NCBI RefSeq assembly: GCF_022965805.1
Contig: NC_133115.1
Span: 36,881,321 to 36,945,320, forward strand
DNA length: 64,000 nt
From: Primulina eburnea
Lineage: Eukaryota; Streptophyta; Magnoliopsida; Lamiales; Gesneriaceae
Reading direction: 5' to 3'
The position numbers were made by a program, and so were the translations under genes. This document shows positions 24,891 to 38,100 of this stretch, piece after piece; positions within the stretch are counted from its first letter, which is position 1, and every line of letters starts with the position of its first letter. A model generated the notes under the pieces. It was not told where the DNA came from. It was given only the letters and a program-made list of their open reading frames with translations, and did not search any database.

Positions 24891-26071
24891 GATCTCTAAT
24901 ATAGCATCTCTAATATAGATATATTCATGGCTTTACAATTTGGAATCACTATAATTGATCACTATAGTTTTATTATCGTGAGAAGTTTCTGGCCAATCCC
25001 GGTTTTGGTGTATTATTTTATAATATTTGTTCAATGATGTCTCTCTGAGCTTCCTTAATTAGTACCAAATTTTATTTTATATTTTACATAATTGTTGCTT
25101 CCTTAGTGCACAATTCATTTCAGGAATTCAGTGACATCGTGCAATAATTTAGCATAATCAAAATACTGGCAAGTTAACTAAATTTGGTTATTACTTATTT
25201 TTAGTACAATATTATTAGATTTAAACATCTGATTCGATTCGATTGATTTTACTCTATAAATAATAAAAGAAACGTGCATGTGAAGTTTATATATAAATTT
25301 AATAATATTTTTTTGCATTCGTATTTATGATTAATTGACACATGATTAAAATTAAAACCAATTGATTGATGCCCTAGCTAGCTAATTATTATTTAACAGA
25401 TCAAGAAAGAAAGGCATCCCGTCAACAATTTAATAAGTCATATTGAGTACTAGCAATACTATTCCTTGTTGACTTGTGCTTCATTTTTAAATCCACCTAT
25501 TATTAATATAATATATTCTTAACCTACCTAACAAGTCACAGTTAATAATTATGTACGTCCATTAGCGTAGTTAAAACAGTTAAATCAATCACATGTTATC
25601 TTTTGACGTACAAGATTAATTTTTCCAAAGGAAACGAGATTGATCTGACCAAATATTTCTACAGAATTTAAGTTAATATATATTAATTGTAAAATTTAAT
25701 AGATTGTTACAAATATTATTAATTTATACAAGTTTCACTTGCTATTAGTAAATACTAATTGAATATCAATCGAATTATATATTACACGACTTTTGTAACT
25801 AAATAAATTAAAAGGATATATGTAATTATTATAAAACTAACAATGAAATTTGTATCTAATTATATTTTAATAACGACTGGATTAGCAGAATAATTATACT
25901 AATGGCCTCGATCAATCAAATCTTATTCTCGTCAAAGCATAAATAAATAAAGACTACTTTTCAAAAAAATAAAAAATAAATAAAGACTGTAAGAAGCTGT
26001 CAAATTAACTACCTCTTATCATTTCGTCCACACTCCTCTCTACCAATTAATAAACTTGTTGAAGAATTTTC

Positions 26072-27371
26072 ATGTCTGAAGAATTAAGAGATGGGTTTTA
26101 CTATCACCAGACATTTCGCGATGACCTCCGCGGTAATCCCGGCGGAGCCACCAACTTTCCATACTCAAACACCACCAATAATGCAAAGCCAGCTGACCAC
26201 TCCACCGAGGCTTCTAGTTCATTTCCGGCAGATTCATCGGTTCATCAGATTCAAATGCTTGATCCTTCTTTGTATTTAAGTAGTTTCACCGACTTTCTGC
26301 ATGGATCTTCCGATCACAACACTCTTTCCGCCGCCGCCTTCGGCATGTCGCCGCTGTCTTCTTCCATGAAAGAAGATCCGAGGGGGCAGCTAGGAGATAA
26401 TCAAGGGTTGGGAGACGGCGAAACCCCACTTACACCCAATTCTTCGATTTCCGCCGCCTCCACTGAGGTGGCGCCAGGCGAGGAATTAGATTCCAAGAAG
26501 AGTCAAAAACTTGATACTCAAGTAACTAAAGAAGCTGCTGAAGACGGAGAAGACACGAGATCCAAGAAAGAGTAATTAGTAACTATATCTTTTGACCTCA
26601 ATTAGTTCTTTTAATTTCTCAACTGTGAATTATATAAGGCTAATTATAGTTAATCAAGATCCAATGATTTATCATGTGAAATTATTTGATCCAATTAATG
26701 AAATTAAAGGGATAACAAATCAAAGAAGAAAGGAGAGAAGAAGCAGAGGGAGCCTCGATTTGCTTTCATGACCAAGAGTGAGATCGATCAATTGGAAGAT
26801 GGATACAGATGGAGAAAATACGGACAAAAAGCCGTCAAGAACAGTCCTTATCCAAGGTTAATTGCACATTTCCTTAGCATGTTCTTTTAGTAATTTAATT
26901 AGTTATAGGTAGTGCAAGCAACCGTGAATTAGTAAAACCGATAAAAACCCTTCAATTTTCAGAAGCTACTACAGATGCACGACAACTAAATGTACGGTGA
27001 AGAAACGCGTGGAGAGATCCTTCCAAGACCCTTCAATCGTGGTCACCACGTACGAAGGGCAACACAACCACCACGTCCCCGCCACCCTCCGAGGCAACTT
27101 GGCCACCGGAATGTTTTCTCCAGCTGGTTCCATGCTTTTAAGTCCGCATCCATTTTTGCAAGAACAACAAGTCTTACTTCAAATGCCTCACCAACTTTAC
27201 ATGAGCAATTTTAGCGGGGGAAACCTTGTGTACGATCACCATCAGGAACAGCAGCAATCTTTGGGTACACTGATACATGATCACGATCAGCAATCTTGCT
27301 TGCATGTTTCTGGCCATGGACTGTTAATGCAAGATATAATTCCTCCGGCCTTTCCCAAACAAGAATTCTGA
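26072..27371 (+). CDS. WRKY transcription factor, group IIc
   Basis: Nuclear factor that binds W-boxes (TTGACY). Three exons: 26072-26571, 26710-26856, 26963-27371; 351 residues, phases consistent. The N-terminal half is Ser/Pro-rich, with the [11 protein letters not shown] motif seen in the WRKY28/71/8 branch and a Lys-rich nuclear-localisation stretch ([20 protein letters not shown]). The single WRKY domain has WRKYGQK and a C-x4-C-x23-H-x-H zinc finger ([13 protein letters not shown] ... YEGQHNHH), hence group IIc. The intron after SPYPR inside the domain is at the conserved family position. The C-terminus is Gln/His-rich and ends with [16 protein letters not shown], as in WRKY23/28/48/71 relatives. 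Which orthologue it is cannot be settled here. One upstream W-box (25469) would permit self-regulation or cross-regulation. Confidence 0.95.
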
Positions 27372-30210
27372 CGTGTATTACGTACGTACGGCACTCTCTT
27401 CATGTGATCGATCGATCGACGAGGTCCTTTATTTATTAACTATATATGTTTTTTTCTTTTTTTCACTTTTAATTAATTAGTTTCCTGACAATATAGTTCT
27501 GCGCTTGCCTTATCTACGCTTCTGTTGTATATATCAGCACTATATATATCCAGCGCATGCATCTTTATTGATTCATGTTAATTATGACTTTTAGCTTCTT
27601 TCATCTGTGCTAAAGAGGACGTAATCGTTGTTTTTTTCTTGAAACGGTCGCGGAAATCGTCGAGATTACTGTCCGAGCTAGTTCTATTGTTATGTCCGAC
27701 GACGGTCACTGTTTTTTTAAAAGTAAATAATCAAAAAAGAAATTTTGAACAATTTAAAATTATCATTTATTGCAAACACACAAAAAATCTGGAAAAAAAT
27801 TCAAATCTCATTCTGCAACGGCTGCTCCACTACTTCAACCTTGGCAACCTGAAACTTTGTAGCGATAGACACCGATCGAGTTCGTTCAAGAGAACCATAA
27901 GCTAAGCTAGGGAGGACTGACTTTAAATGAAATGATTTGTACATTTAATATATATTATAGTTATAATTACTTTCCTAAAAATATATTAAATGCTAGTATG
28001 ACAAATATGTGTCATGAGTTCGTTTAAACTATAAGGCGTCGATAAGATCATATATACAATATAATTAATTGGATTCCAAAGTATGCAGAATTGTAAATTG
28101 GTACAAACACGCAACAGGCATATGCAGAATTACAAACTTTTTACAATTGTCATATAATCTATTCTGCTGAAATTGTATGTATAAAATAAGTATACTATAT
28201 TATTTAAGTCAAAACTGCTTATAAATTCCTTTAACTAACTTTCATGGTTACATTAATTATGTAAGTTCCGAGAACTAGATGTTAATTAAATGATTATTGC
28301 ATGATTCATAAGAATGCCACGAGAATCATTTAGATTTGGGCACGTGTAATATATATTTATCTCTTCGCTGCTGCTACAGATCATATGGTCTCCTTGATCC
28401 GGGCAACAGTCTTGATTACATCTAAACAACCTAAGCAAAAATGCAGCAGAAGCCCAATTAAACAATCTATTCATTCTTCTGTGAAGTGCTGGATAGAGAC
28501 TATATATGCTTCTTGAATTATTCTTAAATATTTTGAGTTTAGTAAATTTAAGCAATTTACTATAATGGGTTTTTGTTATCATTTTTTAAGCAATTTACTA
28601 TAATAGGTTTTGGTACCATTTTTTTAATTAAAAAAATAAAATATTCTAACTTCAGTCTATAACAAAATTTTATAGATATTTAGTACCGTGGATCCTTATT
28701 TCGCCATATCACTTGACACATATATCTCTCAATATTTCGTGACGTATAACATAATTTTTTTCTGGATGTGCACTGCTAATAATTTATAACTCATCTATTA
28801 CAAAAATTCTAGGTTTGAATTTAATAATTTTGAGATTTAATTATAACAAATCATTCTCGACTAAAAACGACTGTATTCTTATACCTACCATTTATTTTTT
28901 CAAGCATTTGAGTAAACATGGCCTCAAGGGCGTCATGGTAAACGTCGAAGACAACCAATTCCCTGAAAGTTGGAAGGTTGACCCTGAAATGAACGACTTA
29001 ATTTCCCCATGTTTGATTTTTTTTTTTTTTTTTTTTTTTGTTATGGGAAAATTTTTTGGGGGGAATCATTTGAGGAAAAAAGAAATGGAAAAAAAATATA
29101 TGTTGGGTAGTATAAGATTTCGTGTTTGAATTGATATTAGTGAGACGGTTATCATCGGTGATCACTTTGATCTTCATTCAAAATTACGAAATTCCAAAAG
29201 TTTGCCAAAGTCGCAGACATTTTGCAAGTTTCCACTATTCTAACCTTGAATTCCTTTTAACTCTACAATCGGCCAGAATATTCAATTGCGTATAAAATTA
29301 TATCAAGTGTAATATAAATCGAGGCTTGATAATTTCATCAATACGAGACAAATTCACGTGTAGACAAAAATCTACGTTAAAGTCTCGTCCGCGGGAGAAA
29401 TGGATTTGACTTCTTATTTATTTATTTTTTTAAAATATCTGATTTGCCAACCAATTTTTAGAACAACAAGGTAGATCTGAACACGAGCCGATCCGTGTCC
29501 AATTTTGGGTTGGAGTCGACAGGTTCAAGTTGGGATTTTTTTAGAACAATTTGTCTACCATATTTAGTGTTAAGTTCATTATAAAGATCATATAAATGAG
29601 TTTAAGTGTTAAACAAAATCAATGAGATAAATGAAATTGTTTTCGTAGGGTCTAAAGAATCATAATATAATGTTAACATTTCTTGTAAACCATCTAATAT
29701 AAGTATATGATATGAAACCAAAGCACATAAAAATATTTCATGAATTTCTAAAATATTTGCTTTCATGGCATAAATACATCGAACTGACATATCATCACTA
29801 GATTTAATATGTTCATTAAAATACATGCAATATATGTTGCAACAATGTGTTAAAACTAAAGAGAACTAGGATAATAAATTCCAGATAATTTGTGACTACA
29901 TCATTAAAATAAATATTGAACATTGATTTAAAGTAAAAAATTTAAATGTCCGACACACACAGAGTCGAACTCGTCCAACCTAGCATGTCGGCGTATTTTC
30001 TACCCTTAAATCATAACCGAACTGCCTTAAGGCGGTTCCACCTACTAGACGAGACACATCTTTGAACATTCCCCCGGTTAACTGCATATGAAGTTTATCA
30101 AGGCCGTTATAAAAGCTCAACCAAAGGCCACCTACCAGAATACATGTATAGTCAACTCCAATAGTACCTTCAATTAATCATCACTTCCTCATATTTTTCT
30201 TGTATTCAAC
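27372..30210. other. AT-rich intergenic region
   Basis: No supportable gene between the WRKY and the purine permease. Contains a ~22-bp poly-T (29018-29039) and short random ORFs. No domain was recognised on either strand. Confidence 0.55.
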
Positions 30211-31638
30211 ATGGGAATAATAGCTCAAGAGCTGCAACCAGACATCAATAATGGTGAGATATATAAGCTATTGCTTTAGCTTTCTGACGAATATGTATTA
30301 CTTCCTGTTTTGTACTGTTTATTGAAATATCTCCTTCTTTTGATCCTTGTGATCATATACAAAAACATAATCTAATATTTCATGTGGCGATGATCTTTGT
30401 TATTTAGTTGAACTAGGGGGCAAAACACGACTTTAATTTTTAATGGAAAATTTCAAAAAAGTTAATTTCTTTATAGAGTTCTTATCGATGATTTGATGTT
30501 ATGTTCAGCACCAAGTTTAAAAGATGGAGGGGGAAGTTCAAATTTAGCAACAACTGCAGAAACCAACAACCGGACTTCCAGCTTCCCATATCTTAAACAG
30601 TACAAATGGTGGGTTCAAATGGCCATATACTCGTTCTTCGTCTTGGCGGGTCAGAATTTGGGTGTACTCTTGGGGCGGGTCTACTTTACCAAAGGAGGAA
30701 ACAGCAAATGGATGGGTACATTAGTACAAGTTACAGGATTCCCGATTCTCTTCCCTTTTCAGTGGTTCATGAAAACCGATAAAAACGACACGGAAATCGC
30801 AGCAAGAAAGCCTTCTTTCCCCTTGATTCTTGCTTCAGTGTACCTCTGCCTTGGCATATTATTAGCAGCAGATTGTATGTTATACACAATTGGGCTCCAA
30901 TATTTGCCCGTCACTACATATACTTTGATTTGTGCAAGCCAGTTAGGATTCAATGCCCTCTTCTCCTTTTTCTTGAACAGACAAAAGTTCACCCCATACA
31001 TAGTCAACTCATTAGTTATCCTAACCATATCCTCCGTGCTACTAGTGTTCCAATCTGACCCTGGAGACTCGAATAAAACATCAAAAAAGAAGTACGTTGT
31101 CGGGTTTTTATGCACCCTCGGTGCATCAGCTGGATACGGGCTAATGCTGTCCCTCACGCAGCTCGCATTCCAGAAGGTAATCAAGAAAGAAACCCTCAGC
31201 GCAGTCGTTGATATGGCAATCTACCAATGCATGGTCGCGACATTCGTGGTCATAATTGGGCTTTTTGCGAGTGGGGAGTGGAGTACACTAGGCAGAGAAA
31301 TGGACAGATATGAACCTGGAAAGGTTTCTTATGTGATGAACTTGTTTTGGACCTCCGTTTCTTGGCAGATATTTCTTGTAGGTTGTGTTGGCTTGATTTT
31401 TAAGATCTCATCGTTGTTTTCCAATGTCATCAGCATTCTTGGGCTACCGGTAGCCCCAATATTGGCTGTGATTTTTCTGCAGGATAAACTCACTGGATTG
31501 AAGGCCATATCGATGATACTGGCAACATGGGGTTTTGTGTCCTATATGTACCACCATTATCTCGAGGAGATGAAGATAAAGCAGAAAAAAGAAACCAATG
31601 ATATTGAAGAAGTTTCTCTTACTCAAAGAGTTGGATAG
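30211..31638 (+). CDS. purine permease (PUP family)
   Basis: PUPs are plasma-membrane proton-coupled carriers of purines, cytokinins and some alkaloids, in the drug/metabolite transporter superfamily. Two exons: 30211-30253 (MGIIAQELQPDINN, split Gly/Ala codon) and 30509-31638 after TTCAG; 390 residues, within the usual 350-400. About ten hydrophobic helices are visible, from WWVQMAIYSFFVLAGQNLGV to AISMILATWGFVSYMYHHY. Family motifs present include GGNSKWMGTLVQVTGFPILF, GLQYLPVTTYTLICASQLGF, NSLVILTISSVLL and LGLPVAPILAVIFLQDKL. The short first exon is typical of PUPs. It looks like the PUP10/11/21 branch; the substrate cannot be predicted. Confidence 0.93.
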
Positions 31639-33211
31639 TTCACAAATCACTGGGTTCAAGTTTCTAGCAAGACCTGTCTCTGAAAATTGAGACAACAAAA
31701 CATAAGGCATAGGTCTATCCAGATCTTGGATATTTTGCTTATAGTTGATATCCATCTGTAAGACCAATATATACCATACCGTCTGTTTAATCAACATAAC
31801 CACTGTCAAAAAGGTCATCTGCTGGCGACCAATTCTCGTTACTTTCTTTCTTTTTCTTTTTAGCAGGCACCCAAGTTGTGAAACATTGATTATGTTGTGT
31901 TGTCGCGATACTCGCCTGTCTAAACAAAATAGAGTAATATGCTCAAGTCCTTGGATTCTGGCTAGTATACATGTTAAATTCTTCAATATCCCCTTAATTA
32001 TACATACACAAAACTCAATTTTCACGCGTGGAAGAATTTCAGTTCTCCAGCACTCTGCACGTAGAGATTCCAAGTCAATAAAATTTGTAAAGTAAACGGA
32101 AGAATTGGAAAAGCCAAATATCGTTTGATTCAAGGCAGAATTTGGTAGGACGCATCTCCTTATCCAAATTCTCGATCTTATCTTTCTTATAATATATTAA
32201 AGTTTCACAAAAAAATATGACGAACGAAGAATGTAACAAAGTGGATACAAAATAATATTGGAATACTTTACCAACTAAAATCCCTAGCGAACAGAAGTGA
32301 CTGTCATGTTTTTTTCGTGTTGAAATCAAGCCCAAACACAAATTAATGAGCATCCAGTTTGCGAACTTTCAAAAAAATTTGATTTTTTTTCGCCTGAAGA
32401 CGTTATTTTCATAGGCAGAAAGAGTATATATATATATATATATACAAGATGACAAGCATCCCGTCAAGGAGGTTAGACAAAAGCAGAGAGTTGAGAAATC
32501 AAGAAGTGATCCTGTTTTCATTCTTAAACCGTTTATTTCGGTAAACATCGAACCTTTTTTCTATGAAATGTAATATCTGATATAAATCTTCATCCAATAA
32601 AGTCCAGTAGCATATTTTTCATGGAGGAAGCTCAAGAAAATCAGTTGAACATCCGAAATGAGTTATCTTTATCTCCCAGACCTCTTCTATTATTTTTCTG
32701 TATTTCATGACTAAAGACAATGATAAATACTAGGAAAAATAGGTGCTTTCTCCACTATTCAAATCTCCGACTATTTCTGTTGTTTGTAAGGAATTAAACT
32801 AAATTTGGTGGTGAGAGCATTTCTATGCATGACTGATAAGCGTGATGTATTTAGAAGGATATATAATTTTTTTATTGATATTTGATCATTAGGCGACTGC
32901 ACCAGCTCGCTTTTGAAGGCAGTAACCTGGAGTAGAATTAAACCAACTTTACTCCCGTATGACCTGTCGAACATTGGAAAAGTAGCCTCATCAAGAAAAA
33001 GATGGAATATTACAACGTTTTTGGAGTTTAAATGCCTTTAATTTACAGATTTAAAAAGTGTCTTAAATAACGTAAAAAAAGTACCAAGATTTACTCCACA
33101 GATATTCTCTGCAATCCCCTTTGTTAAGCATCACAATTTTTCTTTTAAATTTTTTTTTATCAAGGGTTGTTGTCTAGTTGATGATTACCAGTTCAAGAAA
33201 CTAAACAGACA
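31639..33211. other. AT-rich intergenic region
   Basis: Purine permease 3' flank followed by sequence with no recognisable gene. A long antisense ORF at 31444-32133 overlaps the permease and has no domain. The missing 3' exons of the neighbouring ALG14 pseudogene were looked for here and not found. Confidence 0.5.
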
Positions 33212-34186
33212 ATCCTAGAATTCCAACCGAAGTTATATATGATTGGCAACTTCACGACTTCGATAAATTTGTAAAAAATGAGAAGTTCCCCCCATCTCAA
33301 CCTCTGCACAATGAACATTCCAGAGAGCATGTTGTTGAGGACACCATAAACAACTACAGGCAGACAAGTAAAATAGATCATTCAAATTTCTTCCCATGGA
33401 CTAAACTAATTGTCTTTCAAAACTATTCTTTCAGAGAAAGGATGGCCATGGGAATACATCCATTTTTATGTCCACGGCGCGAGACGATTTTGTTTTTTCT
33501 TATTAAAGCCCTGGAGTATTTTTTTTAAAAATCTAAATTCTGACAATCTAACTTGTGCTTCAATAGAAAACTGATGTGCCTGAATTAAACCCACAAAAAG
33601 GTTCCATAATTCAATACGCATGGAGTCTTAGATAGATACTGTGTCCAAATCCATTATATTTTCCAGCAATGAATTCTCCAGCACTTGTGCCTTTTCAGGA
33701 CTCATATTATCAGTAGCAGCAGCAATATAGTATCTTGGTTTAAACCTGTCAATCTGAAGAGCGGCTAATAGGTTCAGCATCTCTGCAGTTTGATCACCTA
33801 TGCCAGAATACAGTGACACCAGAATTAAAATAGAGGAACCAGGAAAAATTAAAAAAGAACTCGAAGAATACATCTGTTGTCACATTCAAGACCTAATTCG
33901 AAACTATGGAAAACTGTGCTCTACCTTAACTGAACTTATTATGAGAGCTGCAATTCGATGCCATCAAACTAAAATAAGAGCCCAAAGAGGGCAACTGTAT
34001 TCCTGAAGCCAAAACTATAATGGCACTGGGAGGTCCTGGTGGTCTACAATACAGGTGATGATCGCTCAAGTATATCACATACAACAGTCGAATCATAATC
34101 AAGGAAGACAGCCCCGGCCCATAACGAGCAAAATAGTATAATTTAGGAATCCTATATCTGGAAGAGAAACAAATATCTCTATCCAT
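33212..34186 (-). pseudogene. ALG14: ALG14-like pseudogene (UDP-GlcNAc transferase subunit)
   Basis: ALG14 is the ER-membrane anchor of the ALG13/ALG14 enzyme that adds the second GlcNAc in N-glycan precursor synthesis. Three exon remnants are visible on the minus strand: 34186-34003 (membrane segment LSSLIMIRLLYVIYL, then SAIIVLASG), 33797-33640 (TAEMLNLLAALQIDRFKPRY, then IAAATDNMSPEKAQ) and 33303-about 33212 (HFLQIYRSREV). Defects: the exon 1 donor reads CAG|GAATAC instead of GT; the conserved Gly-Gly-His-Thr turn is altered to Gly-Asp-Gln-Thr; exon 3 carries two single-base deletions relative to the family pattern, giving a stop soon after YRSREV; and the exon 2/3 phases do not match. The second half of the family (NGPGTC motif and C-terminus) was not found. 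A functional copy presumably exists elsewhere. Confidence 0.75.
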
Positions 34187-35188
34187 ACACGAGACTTCTA
34201 GTTCAGCAACCAGCCACTTCCTATTATATTATATATTTTAAAAAAAGCAAAGAAAGGACTATGCAATCAAGCGTGCAGTGGAAACTTACAGAAATCCAAA
34301 ATGCATAGAAAGGGGAAACTGAAGTAAAATATATATGTATCTAATGAAAGGCGCCGATATTTTGAGCGACTCTGCCTCTGTATTAGGACACCTGGAATGA
34401 AAACAACATCTCAATTCCTTTTTTCTTTCTCAGAGATCGTGCGAATTCTGGCTTGTTTATTTCCAGCAATCATTTTCTTTTTCCCACTCACTGGTACATA
34501 ATTCTGGCATTATCTTTGTGCTAATTACGTTTCAAAAAATACAAACTTGGTGGAGCACAGATAGATGAATCATTAACGAAGTTCATTTATCAGATAAAAC
34601 GAAATGGAATCTTTGGGAACAATAGAAAAAGAAATCCATTTTATCATTAAAAAGAAATATCACGACCCGCATCAAAGCATAGAATCAATCGTGTTAAAAA
34701 AAGAAAGAAAAGGGAAAACTTACCGGCTTCAGTCCGCACTAAATTATCCGAGCAAAGGGCGAAAAATATCGGACTCACGGATTCACGAAAAAAATCAATT
34801 TTTATTATTAGCATTTCTGCAAGTTAGCTTAAGATCGTTTAGTTGAAGAGTCGGGAGATGATGGTTGTCGCCTGTCGGAGGAATGCCAAGAGAATCAGCG
34901 ACGGGTGATATTCATGTTTTATATAGGCTACAGAATTTAATATTAATCATATTTATTTCGAAAAATTTCTATTTGAACTTGATTTTATTATGCATTCTTC
35001 TTTTAAAAATATGATATCTCAAAAAGGGATATTCAAAATATTAGAGATTAAACCAAGATCACTAGATTCTCGAGAGACACTTTGCCTCAGCTTAAATCCC
35101 AAAAGAAAGGTTAATCTAGTTTTTGGAAAATTGATAATCGAGAGACTGAACCTGGTCGGCCCACTCCACCGAACTTAGGCAGTTACAT
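34187..35188. other. gene-free interval
   Basis: Former 5' flank of the ALG14 copy and 3' flank of FLS2. No ORF with a recognisable domain. Confidence 0.5.
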
Positions 35189-38100
35189 TCACGCCATTTT
35201 GCGTATTTTTGAAAGAGAAGACAACACTTGTTCCATGTCAGGCCTATTTTCAGGGTCTGGGCTGGTGCAGGACAAAGCTAAATGGAGAAGCACTTCCAAA
35301 ACTTCATGTTCTCGGGAGGTATATGGTATTAGAAGAGGATCCAAGACTCCAGGCACGTGGTTGATTCCAAGAGCAAGTGTTTGCTGGACTAGTTGAGGCA
35401 AAGTGATAGGCAATCCATCTTCCCCTGTGAGTTCTGTAGGCCGCCTTTTTGTGATCAACTCCATAATTATGATTCCAAAGCTAAAGATATCTACTTTAGT
35501 AGTTACCTTCCTCAAGTATGCAAATTCTGATACGCCAAAAAAAAAAAAAAATTGTTTTTTAATTAAGGTGACGGCAGAATATGCGGCAACGTGGATAGTA
35601 TTTTACAGAAGCAAAGCAAATTTACCTGGAGCCAAGTAGCCAATGGTCCCTTCAAATACTGATGCTGAGGAAATGCGAGCTTCATCCTCTGGCTGAATAC
35701 CCAGAATCCGTGCTGTACCAAAATCACTCACATGAGCTTCCAACTTTTCGTCTAAAAGAATGTTAGACGGCTTCAAGTCGCAGTGCACGATGGGGAAATC
35801 ATAGCCTGTGTGCAAATACGCCAACCCGTTGGCGATAGAAACTAAAGCATCGATCCTCCTCGTTAATGTCCAACTGGAAAGATGTGCCTCTGATTCATGT
35901 ATAATCTTGTCCAAATTTCCGTTCTCCATTAATTCTAACACTAATGCTTTCAAGTTTCCACTCTCCCAGGCGTAACCTAGAACTTTGACCAGATTCTTGT
36001 GCTTCACTTGCGCTAAAGTTTTGACTTCCCTGTTGAAGCATTTATCCGACTCAGCTGAGAACTGGTGCAAATTCAGTTTCTTCACAGCAATTCGATGTCC
36101 ATCTTCCAAGGTACCCTTGTAAACAGTGCTTAAACTACTCATGCCAATGATGTTATCAGGACCGAAGGAGTTGGTAGCAATCTCTAAATCCTTTGCATCG
36201 AATCTTCTGAGGGTTGATATTGCAATGTAATTGGGTTGTGAATCCTCAGGTTCTTCAATGCTGCACTCCTTGGTCTTCTTTTGGCGAATCACGTAGAAGG
36301 TTGACAGTGAAATTATTAGTACAATAACAAATCCAAGTGCAGAAAGAATAAGAAGTGCCTTCTTTGAGAGCTGGTGGGAGGTTGTTGAATTTCTTTTATT
36401 ACTAGGCCGCTTCGAACAGATTGCTCCACTAAGAGATGGGTTGCCCTGTAAACTAATTAACTGCACATTTCTGAATACACCACCCTGGGGAATACAGCCT
36501 TCTAGCTGATTGAAAGAAATATTTAAAAATTTCAAGCTCAAAAAGTTGGAAAAGTTCTCTGGAATCTCACCGCTGAACTTGTTCTCGGACAAATCAACTA
36601 CAGAGAGATGTCTCAAACTGGCCAAACTTCCAGGAAGTGGACCATATATCCGATTCTTCGAAAAATTTAATCTTACCAGTTCATGTAGTTGAGGAAAGAT
36701 ATCAGCCGAAAGTTCGCCAGAGAGTTTGTTGCCGGAGAGATCAAGAGAGATCAAATTCATGCAGTTTTTAAGTACAGGAGGAATACTTCCAGACATATCA
36801 TTGTTCGAAAGGTCAATCTCTTGAACCATTTCTAACATGCCGATCTCGTCTGGGACTGTCCCGTCCAAGGTATTGTGTGAAAGATTAAGGTAGACCTGAA
36901 GATTCTTCATACTGGCAATCATAGATGCTGGAACAGCTCCAGTAAATTGGTTGTACGAAAGATCTAAAGTTGTCAAGCGGAGAAGGCGTTCTAAGCTTTT
37001 TGGAAGAGTCCCATTAAGCTTGTTACCACTGAGATTTAAATAAGAAAGGAATTCGAGTTCAGATATGGCATCAGGTATTGAACCAACGAGTTTATTATTT
37101 TGCAAACGAACATAAGTCAGTTGTTTTAGCTCAGACATTTCTTGAGGAATCTCTCCTTCGAGCTGATTTTCGGACAGGGAAAGGCCTTGTAGAAGTGTCA
37201 GTTTGGAAAGTTCTGGTGGAATCCTTCCTGAAAATCGATTTCTGTGAACCTCCAAATTCAGTAATGCACTTAAATTGCCAATCTCTCTGGGGATTGATCC
37301 ATTAAATTTATTTTGTCCAAGTTTCAGAGTACGAATATTCACCAGTTTACCAATGAATAGTTTGATGGTACCGCTTAAATTGTTAAGGCTCAAATCAAGT
37401 ACCTCAAGCTCTGAACAGTTGAAAAGATCATCAGGGATTTGGCCAAAAATATTGTTTCCCCCTAAAGATAGGTATGTAAGATTAGATAATTGACCCAATC
37501 CTTCTGGGATTTTTCCGGCAATTCTGTTACTGGTCAGAGTTATAACTAGAAGACGTGTACAATTGGTTATGCTAGACGGAATTGATCCCTCAAAGAGATT
37601 GTCATTTGCTGTCAGGTTCTTCAGATTATACAGCATTCCTATGTCGGTTGGAAGAGGCCCTGTCAAGGAATTGAAGCCTAAAGACAAGTATGCTAAGTTA
37701 CTCAACTGTGTTATACTTGAAGGAAGCTCCCCACTGAAATGATTTGAATGGAGAGTCAACACTTGCAGGGATTTTAAAGAAGCTATCTTTGATGAAATTG
37801 TACCTACTAACTGATTCTGAGACAGCCCAAGATTGATCAAGGATTCCAGGTGAAACAAGGTGTCAGGAATTGTGGAGTTTAACTTGTTTTTGTACATCCT
37901 TAAAGCTTGTAAATTAATCAATTTTCCAAGTTCTTGGGGGATACCACCAGAAAAAAGGTTTTCATATAAGTTCAGGCGAACCAGATTCCTACAATTAGCA
38001 ATTTCGGCTGGAATTGCACCAGAAAGAAAGTTCACATGCAACTGAAGAACCTCCAGATTCGACATGTTGCCGATTTCTGGAGGGATCTTTCCGGTTAACT

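Larger units (their letters stand above)
20583..26071. other. long AT-rich intergenic region
   Basis: 5.5 kb with no supportable gene. It holds two MITE copies (21853-22215), a CA/TA microsatellite (23863-23962), a CGGTAT-type repeat (about 24585-24890) and the probable WRKY promoter, which has one W-box (TTGACT, 25469-25474). Confidence 0.6.

Noticed and set aside
27639..27905. 88-codon ORF downstream of the WRKY gene
   Set aside because: No domain, AT-rich, no splice context. Likely chance.
28815..29129. 104-codon ORF including a poly-Phe run
   Set aside because: The Phe run is a poly-T tract; the rest has no recognisable domain.
31444..32133. 229-codon minus-strand ORF
   Set aside because: Overlaps the purine permease antisense, shows no domain, and its composition looks like a shadow frame.
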